Origin: Lachnospiraceae bacterium
GTDB taxonomy: Bacteria; Bacillota; Clostridia; Lachnospirales; Lachnospiraceae
Assembly: GCA_003447295.1 (NCBI GenBank)
Contig: DLZQ01000033.1
Location: 1 to 41,868 of the forward strand
Length of the DNA: 41,868 nt
Reading direction: 5' to 3'
Of the stretch, positions 33,360 to 41,851 are shown one piece after another; position 1 is the stretch's first letter; the number at the start of each line of letters is the position of its first letter. The notes under the pieces were generated by a model. That model was not told the origin of the DNA and ran no database searches. It worked only from the letters and a program-made list of their open reading frames with translations. The position numbers and the translations under genes were made by a program.

Positions 33360-33371
33360 ATCCGTTTCCTT

Positions 33372-34703
33372 TCACACCTTTAAAAATTCCACCATGGGCT
33401 CTCCTTCGGTATCCAGCAGCGTCACACCCAACAGGCTGGCATAGGTAGGTGCCTCATCTACCACTTTTCCTCTCTCCAGTATAATGCCTTCCCGGATATC
33501 CGGTCCCTGTGCTGCAAATACCGGCTGTGCTCCCCGGTCCGGCAGATATCCGTGGGTTGCGTGTCCAAACCGGTAATCTCTGTCATCAAATTCCACTACC
33601 AGTGGTCTTACAGCTTTATCCGCAAAAGAGGTATATCCGTCACTCTCTACCACAAAAGAAAAGTCTCCCTTTAAGTGTTCCTCTTTCTCCGCTTCTTCCG
33701 CGGTAAATACTCTGCCAATCCCGTAAATGCCTTCCTTGCAATAAGCCATCAGCTCCCGGTACACCCTCTCCTGCAGCGTTTTATCCCCGGGATCCCGCAG
33801 ATAGATCAGAGACGACATAGCATTGGAAAAGCTGAAAGCATCCCAGGAGATGATCTTCCCATCTGTGTCCATCCGTAACAGCCCCTGATCCGCAAGTAAA
33901 ACATTCAGATTGATGACTCTGCGGATGTTCTGCTGTCCGTGATCACTTACCAGAATCAGATTCGTATCTTCCAGGACTCCGGCGATCCTGCAGGCGTCCA
34001 TCAATTCTCCGATATAGCGGTCCAGATAATCCAACGCCCGGTCAATATGCGGACCGAACACACCGTTTGCATGACGGAAAGAATCAAACATACCGATATG
34101 TACGAACATAACCTCCGGGGCATGCTCCCTGATCACCTGACTCGCCACATGAATGACAAAATCATCCTCTTCGGGCCATTTCATGAAGTTTTTCCTGCCG
34201 CCATGCTCATACCCTTCCGGAAGATATTTTGCATTCGCCTCGATAATATCAAGCATTTCCGGGCTGGATCCTGCATCCGCAAAACTGCTGCGCAGAGTAT
34301 CTCCTTCCTTCGGCATCCAATATTCTGCCATCAGCCAGTCCACATCCGGATGGTTGGCAGTAGCCGGCCAGGATACGGAACCCGTTGTATATCCCGCTCT
34401 CTTCGCCGCATGGAATATATCATCCACTTTATAGCCACCACACCAACGCCAGTTCTGTTCTTTATCTGCTGTCGTGAAGGCGAAATTGCTGGTAACTCCA
34501 TGGGTTCCCGCGTAACATCCCGTAAGCATGGAAACATGTGCCGGATACGTGACGGAAGGGTAGATGGTCCGCATTCCTTCTGTCACACGGCATCCTTTCG
34601 CCAGGTATTTTTTGCCATTCGGAAGCTGCAGCAGCTTTTCCAGATCCTCGCACACAAAAGCATCCACGGAAAATACTAATATCCTTTTCTTTCTTTTTTG
34701 CAT
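33372..34703 (-). CDS. Alkaline-phosphatase-superfamily phosphodiesterase (nucleotide pyrophosphatase type)
   Basis: Cytosolic NPP-family enzyme, 443 aa, no signal peptide. Motifs: metal Asp in LVFSVDAFVCEDL, the Thr nucleophile in YPSVTYPAHVSMLTGCYAGTHGVTSN, metal ligands in HANGVFGPHIDRALDYLD and VSDHGQQ, and the last His in RFGHATHGYLPDRG. The family hydrolyses nucleotides and phosphodiesters such as glycerophosphocholine. ATG at 34703 (MQKRKKRILVFSVDAF) is preferred; a longer frame would run back into the upstream terminator hairpin at 34755-34787. Heads a three-gene set of phosphoester hydrolases behind an UgpB-like importer. Confidence 0.87.
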   Translation of the reverse strand: MQKRKKRILVFSVDAFVCEDLEKLLQLPNGKKYLAKGCRVTEGMRTIYPSVTYPAHVSMLTGCYAGTHGVTSNFAFTTADKEQNWRWCGGYKVDDIFHAAKRAGYTTGSVSWPATANHPDVDWLMAEYWMPKEGDTLRSSFADAGSSPEMLDIIEANAKYLPEGYEHGGRKNFMKWPEEDDFVIHVASQVIREHAPEVMFVHIGMFDSFRHANGVFGPHIDRALDYLDRYIGELMDACRIAGVLEDTNLILVSDHGQQNIRRVINLNVLLADQGLLRMDTDGKIISWDAFSFSNAMSSLIYLRDPGDKTLQERVYRELMAYCKEGIYGIGRVFTAEEAEKEEHLKGDFSFVVESDGYTSFADKAVRPLVVEFDDRDYRFGHATHGYLPDRGAQPVFAAQGPDIREGIILERGKVVDEAPTYASLLGVTLLDTEGEPMVEFLKV

Positions 34704-34749
34704 TTCTATCGCTTTTCCTTCCTGTATTCTCTGCATTTTATTCAGGATA

Positions 34750-34787
34750 GAAAAATGCCGGGAATCCGGTACAACCGGCCCCGGCAT
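34750..34787 (-). terminator. Terminator of the UgpB-like importer operon
   Basis: Minus-strand G+C-rich stem ATGCCGGG..CCGGT-TGT-ACCGG..CCCGGCAT followed by TTTTTC (34754-34750). Readthrough into the phosphodiesterase gene is possible because no clear promoter follows. Confidence 0.82.
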
Positions 34788-34824
34788 TTCCACTATTCTA
34801 TTACATTATTCCTAATTTTAAATT

Positions 34825-36255
34825 TTACTGATTAGACTGGTTGTACAGGTCAATCGCTTCCTGGATACTCTCTTGTGCGGTCTTGATCACACCCTGAATA
34901 TCTGCCTTAGGATCTGCTGCCACAGTCTCAATTGCAAGGCTATTGGCTGCCTTCATCTCATTGGAGATGGGGATGTAAGGATTGGTCGCAGAATCATCAC
35001 TGGCTGCCAGAGATTCATAGATTGTGGATACTGCTGGAAAACTATTCTTCACATAATCCTGATATACATCGCTCTGGTAAGCTTCCTGATTCGGTGCCAG
35101 GTAACCGGTCTGGGTTGCAAAATATGCTGCCTGATCACCGGTACTTGCGAACTTGATGAACTCATAAGCGCCCTGCATCTGGTCTGCATTGCCATTGTTA
35201 CCGATAAAGGTTCCGGTACCGCCTGCTGGCTCTCCGGTTCTCTTACCGTCTTCTGTTGCTGACAGCATCGGCAGAATACCTACCTCAAAAGCACCGTTCA
35301 CGGAATCCAGCACTTTGGTAGTCATGGATACCACACCCATCATCATTGCACAATCGCCGGAAGCCAGCTGGGGAATGATCTCTGCCTGATAATCGGAGCC
35401 GTAAGGAACACAAAGATTCTCTGCGTGAAGTTTCTGGTATACACCCAGCATATTGGTGATGGCTGCATCTACTTTCTCATCGCTGGTGTACAGACACTTT
35501 GTAATAGCATCGGCGCCGAGACCGTTATTGTTGTCATATGCCTGTAATCCTTCTCTTCCCAGAGCGGCATTGAAATAGAAACCGTCTGCATGGAATCCGA
35601 TACCGTATTTGGTATAGCCGCCATCTACCAGCTTTTTGCTTACTTTATACAGATCAGAATAACTCTTTACACTTGCAGGATCGATTCCCGCTTCTTTGAA
35701 CATATCTGCGTTGTAATATACTCCGGGATAGCTGTAGCCGATGGGGTAACCGATCTGGTTGCCTTCGTTGTCGCAATAAGCGCTGCGGATAGCATCCCAG
35801 GTATCCTCTAGCTCTTTCCAACCGTCGGTATCTTTGTCAATATACTGCTGCAGGTCTGCACAATAGTCGGCATTCGCATACATCGCCACATTCTCTACCG
35901 CTCCGGAGAACAATGCCGGCAGATCCTGCTGTGCGGTAGACTGGATTTTTGCGTTCATTTCGGACTGTTTTCCCTGATATTCAATTGTCACATGGTAATT
36001 CTGCTGGCTCTCATTAAAAGCGTCGATCACATTCTGAAGATAGCCGATGTTGGTATCTCCGAAGTAGGTCCACCATACCACTTCCGTAGGCTCTGCGGGA
36101 GCCTGGGGCTGTTCGGTGCTTGCTGCGGGCTCTGCGGTCTGTGCCTGTGATTCCTGTGCGGTACTTACGGTCTGCTTGGTATCCGCATTTCCACATGCGG
36201 TAAGTCCCAGCATCATAGCTACTACTGTCGCGATTGCAACTTTTCTTTTCATCAT
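34825..36255 (-). CDS. UgpB-like extracellular solute-binding lipoprotein
   Basis: Family-1 ABC receptor of 476 aa with lipoprotein signal MKRKVAIATVVAMMLGLTAC (Cys21) and a Gln/Ala/Pro-rich linker. The mature domain begins EVVWWTYFGDTNIGYLQNVIDAFNESQQNYHVTIEYQGKQSEMNAKIQS. The region GGTGTFIGNNGNADQMQGAYEFIKFASTGDQAAYFATQTGYLAPNQEAY matches the pattern in UgpB-type glycerol-3-phosphate/glycerophosphodiester receptors. UgpB-like specificity is inference; other sugar receptors share part of the pattern. GAGGAG is 11 nt before the ATG. Third gene after two permeases, an order opposite to the maltodextrin operon. Confidence 0.9.
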   Translation of the reverse strand: MMKRKVAIATVVAMMLGLTACGNADTKQTVSTAQESQAQTAEPAASTEQPQAPAEPTEVVWWTYFGDTNIGYLQNVIDAFNESQQNYHVTIEYQGKQSEMNAKIQSTAQQDLPALFSGAVENVAMYANADYCADLQQYIDKDTDGWKELEDTWDAIRSAYCDNEGNQIGYPIGYSYPGVYYNADMFKEAGIDPASVKSYSDLYKVSKKLVDGGYTKYGIGFHADGFYFNAALGREGLQAYDNNNGLGADAITKCLYTSDEKVDAAITNMLGVYQKLHAENLCVPYGSDYQAEIIPQLASGDCAMMMGVVSMTTKVLDSVNGAFEVGILPMLSATEDGKRTGEPAGGTGTFIGNNGNADQMQGAYEFIKFASTGDQAAYFATQTGYLAPNQEAYQSDVYQDYVKNSFPAVSTIYESLAASDDSATNPYIPISNEMKAANSLAIETVAADPKADIQGVIKTAQESIQEAIDLYNQSNQ

Positions 36256-36292
36256 TTTTTCATTTACTCCTCTGTCTTATGACATTATTTTT

Positions 36293-36306
36293 ACTATAGC
36301 TATAGT
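36293..36306. other. 14-bp palindrome before the UgpB-like gene
   Basis: Perfect palindrome ACTATAGCTATAGT about 40 bp upstream of the binding-protein ATG. It could be an operator or chance; no promoter boxes align with it. Confidence 0.3.
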
Positions 36307-36324
36307 CTTATCTGTTAATACCTG

Positions 36325-36355
36325 AATTGTCTGCTGCTATACAGCCTGCACAATT
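36325..36355. other. Intercistronic hairpin between permease and binding protein genes
   Basis: Arms AATTGT and ACAATT with a partly paired inner GC.GGCT/AGC.GC stem and no U-run. It resembles in position the hairpin of the other importer operon and may modulate relative expression. Confidence 0.45.
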
Positions 36356-36383
36356 CTATATGATAAAGCACGCGTCCGCGCCA

Positions 36384-37163
36384 TTATCCCTTCACGCCTC
36401 CGGAGGTCATGCCCCGGATCATATAATCCTGTCCGATGATATAAATCATCATTGCGGGAATAATTGCTATCACCGCTCCTGCCAAAATGTGTCCGTAATT
36501 CACCACATCCCCGGTGACCAGCATGGAGATGCCGATCTGAATCGTCCGCATTTTCTCGGTATTCGTCACCAGTAACGGCCAGAAAAACTGATTGTAGATC
36601 TGAACGAACAGATATACCGCCATGGACGAAATCGTGGGCTTGGACATCGGTAATATAATATGAAACAAAAAACGCATATCTCCGCAGCCATCCAGTACCG
36701 CCGCTTCCTTGTAATCTTTTGGAATGGTCATGAAAAACTGCCGCATCAGGAAAATAGACGTTCCCGAAATCAGTGAAGTAACCACCAGTCCTACGTAAGT
36801 ATTCGTCAGATGCAGGCTCTGAATTGTTGTGTAATTCGTGATCACGACTACCTCTCCCGGGATCATGGTCGTCATCAGTACCAGACTAAACAGCAGCTTT
36901 TTCAGGGGAAATTCGAAAAATACGAATCCGTAGGCTGCCAGACAGGCAATCACGATTTGTGTTGCAATGGAAACCAGACATACAATTCCGGAATTCAGCA
37001 GATAACTGAAAAGCGGTACTGCTTTGATCACTTCCATGTAATTTTGCAATGTCGGAGCATCTGACAACAGATGCAGCGGATAAGTTCCAAGCTCCTGCTC
37101 ACTCTGGAAAGAAAATAGGATGCCTATGAGCAGTGGGGCAATAAACAAAAGTCCTAAGAGCAT
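36384..37163 (-). CDS. ABC transporter permease (UgpE/MalG-like)
   Basis: Permease of the UgpB-like importer. Six helices, the first MLLGLLFIAPLLIGILFSF, EAA loop DYKEAAVLDGCGDMRFLFHIILPMSKPTIS, and C-terminal end MIRGMTSGGVKG, all typical. The start is uncertain: an ATG at 37283 has a GGGAGG but would overlap the upstream permease by 91 bp. The ATG at 37163 has GGAG 9 nt upstream and gives 259 aa with a very short cytosolic N-terminus. GTG at 37181 is a third choice. I use 37163. Confidence 0.85.
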   Translation of the reverse strand: MLLGLLFIAPLLIGILFSFQSEQELGTYPLHLLSDAPTLQNYMEVIKAVPLFSYLLNSGIVCLVSIATQIVIACLAAYGFVFFEFPLKKLLFSLVLMTTMIPGEVVVITNYTTIQSLHLTNTYVGLVVTSLISGTSIFLMRQFFMTIPKDYKEAAVLDGCGDMRFLFHIILPMSKPTISSMAVYLFVQIYNQFFWPLLVTNTEKMRTIQIGISMLVTGDVVNYGHILAGAVIAIIPAMMIYIIGQDYMIRGMTSGGVKG

Positions 37164-37192
37164 CTTGATGATCTCCGGCACGGTTCTTTTTA

Positions 37193-38137
37193 TTATTGAT
37201 AGAATACGGTCTTTTTCTCCAGTGCAAACTGTACCCCCGTTAAAATCAGTATTAACAGAAACAGAAACATCGCCTGTACACATGCTGTCTCAAACCTCCC
37301 GTTGATAATGGCATTTTCATAAATATAGTAAATCAGATTCTTCGTTCCGTTGGCAGGTCCGCCGTTTGTCAAAAGCTTGATCTGTGCAAAGCACCTGAAC
37401 GAACCGGATATATTTAAAAACAGTACGAAAAACAGTTGCGAAGATGACATAGGAAGCAGAATATATCGAACTCTCTGTAACGGACCCGCGCCATCCAGTC
37501 TGGCACTCTCCAGCACCTCCTCCGATACATTGCGAAATCCCACCAGCAGGAAGATGAAACTGACTCCCACATGCATCCAGATCGTCATGGCACATACCGC
37601 CCACAGCGCGTAGGGCATCTGCGTGGTCCACCCGATCTCCGCTCCGCCTAACAGTTCATTCAGGAGTCCGTTTTTCTGACGGTAGATAAACAGGAAAATT
37701 GCTGCTGCCGGGGAAGAAGCGATCGCCATAGGCAATGCGTACATTGTCTGATAGATTTTGGAAAATCGGGTCTTCTTCATTGCCAGCAGTGCGAACACAA
37801 GGGCAATTGCATAAGTGAATACCAGATTGATTCCCGCCATCTTGATCGTGATCCAGATCACCTGCCAAAAAGAGCTTTTCCCCAGGATCCGGATCCAGTT
37901 AGACAGCCAGACCCACTTAGCAAAGTGTCCCGTCTTATCCGTTAACGTAAAGGACAGGAACACCGCTTTAAAGAAGGGATAATAATTAAATACTATAAAA
38001 AGCAGCATAGCTGGCAGGATCAACAGATACGGTAATACCGGAATTTTCTTCCGTCTTCCGGGTCGTCTCATGACCGGGCTTCTGTTGTTCTGCGCTATGC
38101 TGCTGTTGTTTTTTGTCGTTACTGTCTGTGCTGTCAT
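37193..38137 (-). CDS. ABC transporter permease (UgpA/MalF-like)
   Basis: First gene of the importer operon, 314 aa. A long polar N-terminus (rich in Asn, Arg, Ser) precedes VLPYLLILPAMLLFIVFNYYPFFKAVFLSFTLTD, the family's first helix. The EAA loop is VLESARLDGAGPLQRVRYILLPMSSSQ. ATG at 38137 has GAGG 9 nt upstream and is preferred over one 15 bp earlier. Upstream lie phased TTTACA hexamers. No ABC ATPase gene is nearby. Confidence 0.9.
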   Translation of the reverse strand: MTAQTVTTKNNSSIAQNNRSPVMRRPGRRKKIPVLPYLLILPAMLLFIVFNYYPFFKAVFLSFTLTDKTGHFAKWVWLSNWIRILGKSSFWQVIWITIKMAGINLVFTYAIALVFALLAMKKTRFSKIYQTMYALPMAIASSPAAAIFLFIYRQKNGLLNELLGGAEIGWTTQMPYALWAVCAMTIWMHVGVSFIFLLVGFRNVSEEVLESARLDGAGPLQRVRYILLPMSSSQLFFVLFLNISGSFRCFAQIKLLTNGGPANGTKNLIYYIYENAIINGRFETACVQAMFLFLLILILTGVQFALEKKTVFYQ

Positions 38138-38168
38138 TCTTTTTCGCCTCACGTTTTATCTGTGCTTT

Positions 38169-38195
38169 ATCATAGCCAAAAAAAATTTTTGTAAA
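38169..38195 (-). promoter_or_regulatory. Candidate weak promoter of the UgpB-like importer operon
   Basis: TTTACA (38195-38190) and TATGAT (38174-38169) on the minus strand have only 15 bp between them, suboptimal spacing as expected for an activator-dependent promoter. Confidence 0.35.
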
Positions 38196-38206
38196 TACCA
38201 TGTAGG

Positions 38207-38232
38207 TGTAAATTTTTGTAAAATTCTGTAAA
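38207..38232 (-). promoter_or_regulatory. Phased TTTACA repeats resembling a PhoP box
   Basis: Three TTTACA hexamers on the minus strand at 38232-38227, 38222-38217 and 38212-38207, exactly 10 bp apart (4-bp spacers). Two more copies lie at 38255-38250 and 38195-38190. Bacillus PhoP-type regulators bind direct repeats of TT(A/C/T)ACA about 11 bp apart upstream of promoters. The site lies just upstream of the candidate -35, where an activator would bind. Confidence 0.5.
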
Positions 38233-38443
38233 AGAATTTCTCCCATTCATGTAAAACAATAATCAATCTATGTTAGCTCTTTGTTTAAAATTGCTCATTA
38301 TGTGATTATTTGCCCAAAATTGTTAGATATAATAATGATTTCCAAAAAAATTATACTTTTCAGTAGATTTTTGGGAAACACTAAACTATAATAGAACATC
38401 ATGGGATTTTAGTTGCAAAGATCCATAAAGAAAGGTGTCAGCA

Positions 38444-39928
38444 ATGTACAAGATAGGTTTTGACAATGACAAATACCTCAGTCTGCAGTCTGAGAAGATT
38501 AAGGAGCGTATCGCGAAATTCGGCGGCAAGCTGTATCTGGAATTCGGCGGCAAGCTATTCGATGATTATCATGCTTCCCGTGTTCTGCCCGGTTTCCATC
38601 CGGACAGCAAGATCAATATGCTGGCACAGCTGAAGGACGAGGCGGAAATCGTCATCGTCATCAATGCAGCAGATATCGAGAAGAACAAAGTCCGTTCCGA
38701 TCTTGGCATTACCTATGATCTGGATGTGTTACGTCTGATCGATGCTTTCCGCGGCTATGGTCTGTATGTCGGCAGCGTATGTCTGACCCGCTTTGCCGGA
38801 CAGCCCAGTGCCATTGCTTATCAGAAAAAGCTGGAGTCTCTGGGAATGAAGGTATACCGCCATTATTCCATTCCCGGATATCCTTCCAATATTCCGTTCA
38901 TCGTAAGTGATGAAGGTTACGGTAAAAATGATTATATTGAAACCACCCGTTCTCTGGTAGTCGTTACTGCTCCCGGACCGGGAAGCGGCAAGATGGCTAC
39001 CTGTCTCTCCCAGCTGTATCACGAATACAAGAGAGGCATCAAGGCCGGTTATGCCAAGTATGAGACTTTCCCGATCTGGAATATTCCGTTAAAGCATCCG
39101 GTGAACCTGGCTTATGAAGCCGCTACCGCAGACTTAAACGATGTCAATATGATCGATCCGTTCCATTTGGAAGCTTACGGCGAGACCACGATCAATTACA
39201 ATCGTGACGTGGAGATCTTCCCCGTAGTCAGCGCTATGTTCGAAAAGATCATGGGCAGCTGTCCTTACAAGTCTCCTACTGACATGGGTGTCAATATGGC
39301 AGGCTTCGGTATTGTTGATGACGAAGCTGTCCGCGACGCCGCCAAACAGGAAATCATCCGCCGCTACTACCACACTCTGTGCCAGAAGCGCCAGGGTACC
39401 GCCGGTGACGACCAGATCTTAAAGCTTGAGCTTCTGATGAAGCAGGCAGGTGTCACCATCGACGATCGCGCAGTAGTCAGTGCAGCCAATATCAAAGCAG
39501 AGACCACCGGGGAACCGGCAGCTGCGATCCAGCTTCCGGACGGCAGAGTCCTCACCGGACGGACCAGTACTCTGCTGGGTGCTTCTTCCGCATTATTATT
39601 AAATGCCTTGAAGGCTCTGGCCGGCATTCCGGACGAAGTACAGCTGATCTCACCTACCGCCATCGGTCCTATCCAGGATCTGAAGACGAACTACCTGGGG
39701 AACCGCAATCCCAGACTGCATACGGATGAAACACTGATCGCGCTTTCCATCTGTGCAGCTACGGATGATACTGCGAAGGCTGCTGTGGAGCAGTTGAAGA
39801 ACCTGAAAGGTTCCGAAGTGCACTCCAGCGTGATCCTGTCCCAGATCGACATGAATACCTTCCGCAAATTAGGCGTGAATCTGACATGCGAACCTCATTA
39901 TCAGAACCAGAAGCTGTATCACAACTAA
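38444..39928 (+). CDS. DUF1846 / UPF0371 family protein
   Basis: Cytosolic protein of 494 aa, full-length for the family. It begins YKIGFDNDKYLSLQSEKIKERIAKFGGKLYLEFGGKLFDDYHASRVLPGF, the characteristic UPF0371 start. It also contains VVTAPGPGSGKMATCLSQLYHEYKRG, a P-loop-like glycine-rich segment, and NIPLKHPVNLAYEAATADLNDVNMIDPFHLEAYGE. The biochemical function is not established in anything I can name. ATG at 38444 has AAAGG 8 nt upstream. Divergent from the importer operon and followed by a terminator. Confidence 0.93.
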   Translation: MYKIGFDNDKYLSLQSEKIKERIAKFGGKLYLEFGGKLFDDYHASRVLPGFHPDSKINMLAQLKDEAEIVIVINAADIEKNKVRSDLGITYDLDVLRLIDAFRGYGLYVGSVCLTRFAGQPSAIAYQKKLESLGMKVYRHYSIPGYPSNIPFIVSDEGYGKNDYIETTRSLVVVTAPGPGSGKMATCLSQLYHEYKRGIKAGYAKYETFPIWNIPLKHPVNLAYEAATADLNDVNMIDPFHLEAYGETTINYNRDVEIFPVVSAMFEKIMGSCPYKSPTDMGVNMAGFGIVDDEAVRDAAKQEIIRRYYHTLCQKRQGTAGDDQILKLELLMKQAGVTIDDRAVVSAANIKAETTGEPAAAIQLPDGRVLTGRTSTLLGASSALLLNALKALAGIPDEVQLISPTAIGPIQDLKTNYLGNRNPRLHTDETLIALSICAATDDTAKAAVEQLKNLKGSEVHSSVILSQIDMNTFRKLGVNLTCEPHYQNQKLYHN

Positions 39929-39965
39929 AGATTTTGTCATTCTACTATAAATTATGGCAGTTATT

Positions 39966-40005
39966 GAGCGAAGGCGCTCCCCAAGGGGAGTTCCTCGCTC
40001 TTTTT
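39966..40005 (+). terminator. Terminator after the DUF1846 gene
   Basis: Two-part stem GAGCGA/TCGCTC and CTCCCC/GGGGAG with a 2-nt loop, followed by five T. Because it lies 87 bp before pyrG it could alternatively act in a pyrG leader if a promoter lies just upstream, but no good promoter was seen. Confidence 0.82.
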
Positions 40006-40012
40006 ATATGCA

Positions 40013-40068
40013 TAACTATTTACAGAACAGCCTGAAAAAGCGGTTTTGCGATGTGGCTGAATAGTTAC
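40013..40068. repeat. Dispersed inverted repeat, short copy D
   Basis: A 56-bp element with ends TAACTATTTA (40013-40022) and CTGAATAGTTAC (40057-40068), inner stem CAGCC/GGCTG and A4/T4 hairpin. It ends 10 bp before the pyrG ribosome binding site. Same length as copy C. Confidence 0.75.
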
Positions 40069-40091
40069 TATATCAAAAGGAGGAGAAAATT

Positions 40092-41702
40092 ATGGCAGTA
40101 AAGTACGTGTTTGTGACCGGAGGAGTCGTATCCGGTCTGGGAAAAGGAATTACCGCAGCTTCCCTGGGAAGACTGTTAAAAGCAAGAGGTTACAAAGTAA
40201 CCATGCAGAAATTTGATCCATATATTAATATTGATCCCGGCACCATGAACCCGATACAGCACGGCGAAGTATTCGTCACGGAGGATGGCACGGAGACCGA
40301 TCTGGATCTGGGACATTATGAGCGTTTTATTGATGAGAATCTGGATAAAAATTCCAACGTTACCACCGGTAAGGTATACTGGTCCGTATTGCAGAAGGAG
40401 CGTCGTGGTGATTACGGCGGAGGTACTGTACAGGTCATCCCCCATATCACCAATGAGATCAAGAGCCGATTTTACCGCAACTTTACCGATGATGAGACCC
40501 GTATCGCCATCATTGAGGTAGGCGGTACCGTAGGTGACATCGAGAGCCAGCCTTTCCTGGAGTCCATTCGTCAGTTCCAGCATGAGGTGGGCCATGATAA
40601 TGCCATTCTGATCCACGTAACGCTGATTCCTTATCTGAGCGCTTCTCAGGAGCTGAAGACCAAGCCTACCCAGGCCAGTGTTAAAGATCTGCAGGGCATG
40701 GGCATCCAGCCGGATATCATCGTCTGCAGAAGTGAGCATCCTCTGGATCAGTCCATCAAGGACAAGATTGCTCTGTTCTGTAACGTACCTCAGAGTCATG
40801 TATTGCAGAACCTGGATGTGGAATATCTGTATGAGGCTCCGTTAGCTATGGAAAAAGAGCATCTGGCACAGGTAGCCTGTGAATGTCTGCATCTGGATTG
40901 TCCGGAACCGGATCTGGCAGACTGGAAGAAGATGGTAGAGGATCTGCGTCATCCCACCGATGAAGTGCAGATCGCTCTGGTCGGAAAATATGTCTCTCTG
41001 CATGATGCCTATATCAGTGTCGTAGAGGCTTTGAAGCATGGCGGTATCACCAATCATGCGACCGTACACATCAAATGGATCGACTCCGAGACGGTAACGT
41101 CTGAAAATGTGGAAGAACTATTAGGTGACTGCAACGGTGTCCTGGTACCCGGCGGCTTCGGTTCCCGGGGTATCGAAGGCAAGATCCTGGCAATCCAGTA
41201 TGCAAGAACCCACGGGGTTCCCTTCCTGGGACTGTGTCTGGGAATGCAGCTGACGATCGTAGAATATGCAAGAAATGTCATCGGGTATACGGATGCCCAC
41301 AGTGTGGAACTGGATCCTAACACCACACATCCTGTGATCGCTCTGATGCCGGACCAGAACGGTGTCGAGGATATCGGCGGTACCTTAAGACTGGGTGCAT
41401 ACCCTTGTGTACTGGATAAGGATTCCCGTGCTTACCAGCTCTACGGACAGGAGAACATCTCTGAGAGACATCGTCATCGTTACGAGGTCAACAACGATTA
41501 TCGTGCCGTCCTCACTGAACACGGTCTGCGTCTGTCCGGATTGTCCCCTGACGGACGTATCGTGGAGATGTGCGAGCTTACCGAGCATCCCTTCTTCGTC
41601 GCCACCCAGGGACACCCCGAGCTCAAGTCCAGACCCAACAGACCCCATCCGCTGTTCAAGGGATTCGTGGAGGCGGCTCTGGAGAATAAGCACCGGAAGT
41701 AA
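40092..41702 (+). CDS. pyrG: CTP synthase
   Basis: Glutamine-dependent CTP synthase converting UTP to CTP, 536 aa. The N-terminal synthetase domain has [30 protein letters not shown] (P-loop), [38 protein letters not shown] and [11 protein letters not shown]. The C-terminal class I glutaminase domain has the nucleophile Cys in [18 protein letters not shown] and the His-Glu pair in [22 protein letters not shown] lies before the ATG. A short repeat copy lies between the upstream terminator and the ribosome binding site. Confidence 0.97.
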   Translation: MAVKYVFVTGGVVSGLGKGITAASLGRLLKARGYKVTMQKFDPYINIDPGTMNPIQHGEVFVTEDGTETDLDLGHYERFIDENLDKNSNVTTGKVYWSVLQKERRGDYGGGTVQVIPHITNEIKSRFYRNFTDDETRIAIIEVGGTVGDIESQPFLESIRQFQHEVGHDNAILIHVTLIPYLSASQELKTKPTQASVKDLQGMGIQPDIIVCRSEHPLDQSIKDKIALFCNVPQSHVLQNLDVEYLYEAPLAMEKEHLAQVACECLHLDCPEPDLADWKKMVEDLRHPTDEVQIALVGKYVSLHDAYISVVEALKHGGITNHATVHIKWIDSETVTSENVEELLGDCNGVLVPGGFGSRGIEGKILAIQYARTHGVPFLGLCLGMQLTIVEYARNVIGYTDAHSVELDPNTTHPVIALMPDQNGVEDIGGTLRLGAYPCVLDKDSRAYQLYGQENISERHRHRYEVNNDYRAVLTEHGLRLSGLSPDGRIVEMCELTEHPFFVATQGHPELKSRPNRPHPLFKGFVEAALENKHRK

Positions 41703-41725
41703 ATTGAGAGTTTACGAAAGCATAG

Positions 41726-41800
41726 CCGCGCATAGGCATAGTGAAGGCAGCGATGGGCGCTTGCGCACAAATCGCTGTCTTTACTTTTGCCTATGCGGCG
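41726..41800. other. Long stem-loop downstream of pyrG
   Basis: A 75-nt near-perfect hairpin with outer arms GCCGC..ATAGGCA/TGCCTATGCGGC, a middle stem AGTGAAGGCAGCGAT/ATCGCTGTCTTTACT and a tip GCGC-TT-GCGC. There is no U-run directly after it. It may protect the pyrG mRNA 3' end or be another mobile repeat. Confidence 0.65.
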
Positions 41801-41818
41801 AACGCCGCGATATGAAAT

Positions 41819-41851
41819 AAGATTGGCAGCGTTTTTTGCTGGCAATCTTAT
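41819..41851. other. Hairpin near the window end
   Basis: Arms TAAGATTGGCAGC and GCTGGCAATCTTA enclose a loop made of T residues. It could be a weak terminator or part of a repeat continuing outside the window. Confidence 0.4.

Noticed and set aside
33939..34679. 246-codon open frame antisense to the phosphodiesterase gene
   Set aside because: The opposite strand encodes complete catalytic motifs of the alkaline phosphatase superfamily; this frame has none.
34704..34793. 30-codon upstream extension of the phosphodiesterase reading frame
   Set aside because: It would overlap the intrinsic terminator at 34750-34787 and adds residues with no similarity to the family start.
39966..40091. pyrG leader attenuator of the Bacillus reiterative-transcription type
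   Set aside because: A terminator does precede pyrG, but no promoter with a GGGC start was found between the DUF1846 stop codon and the hairpin, so it is called as the DUF1846 terminator.
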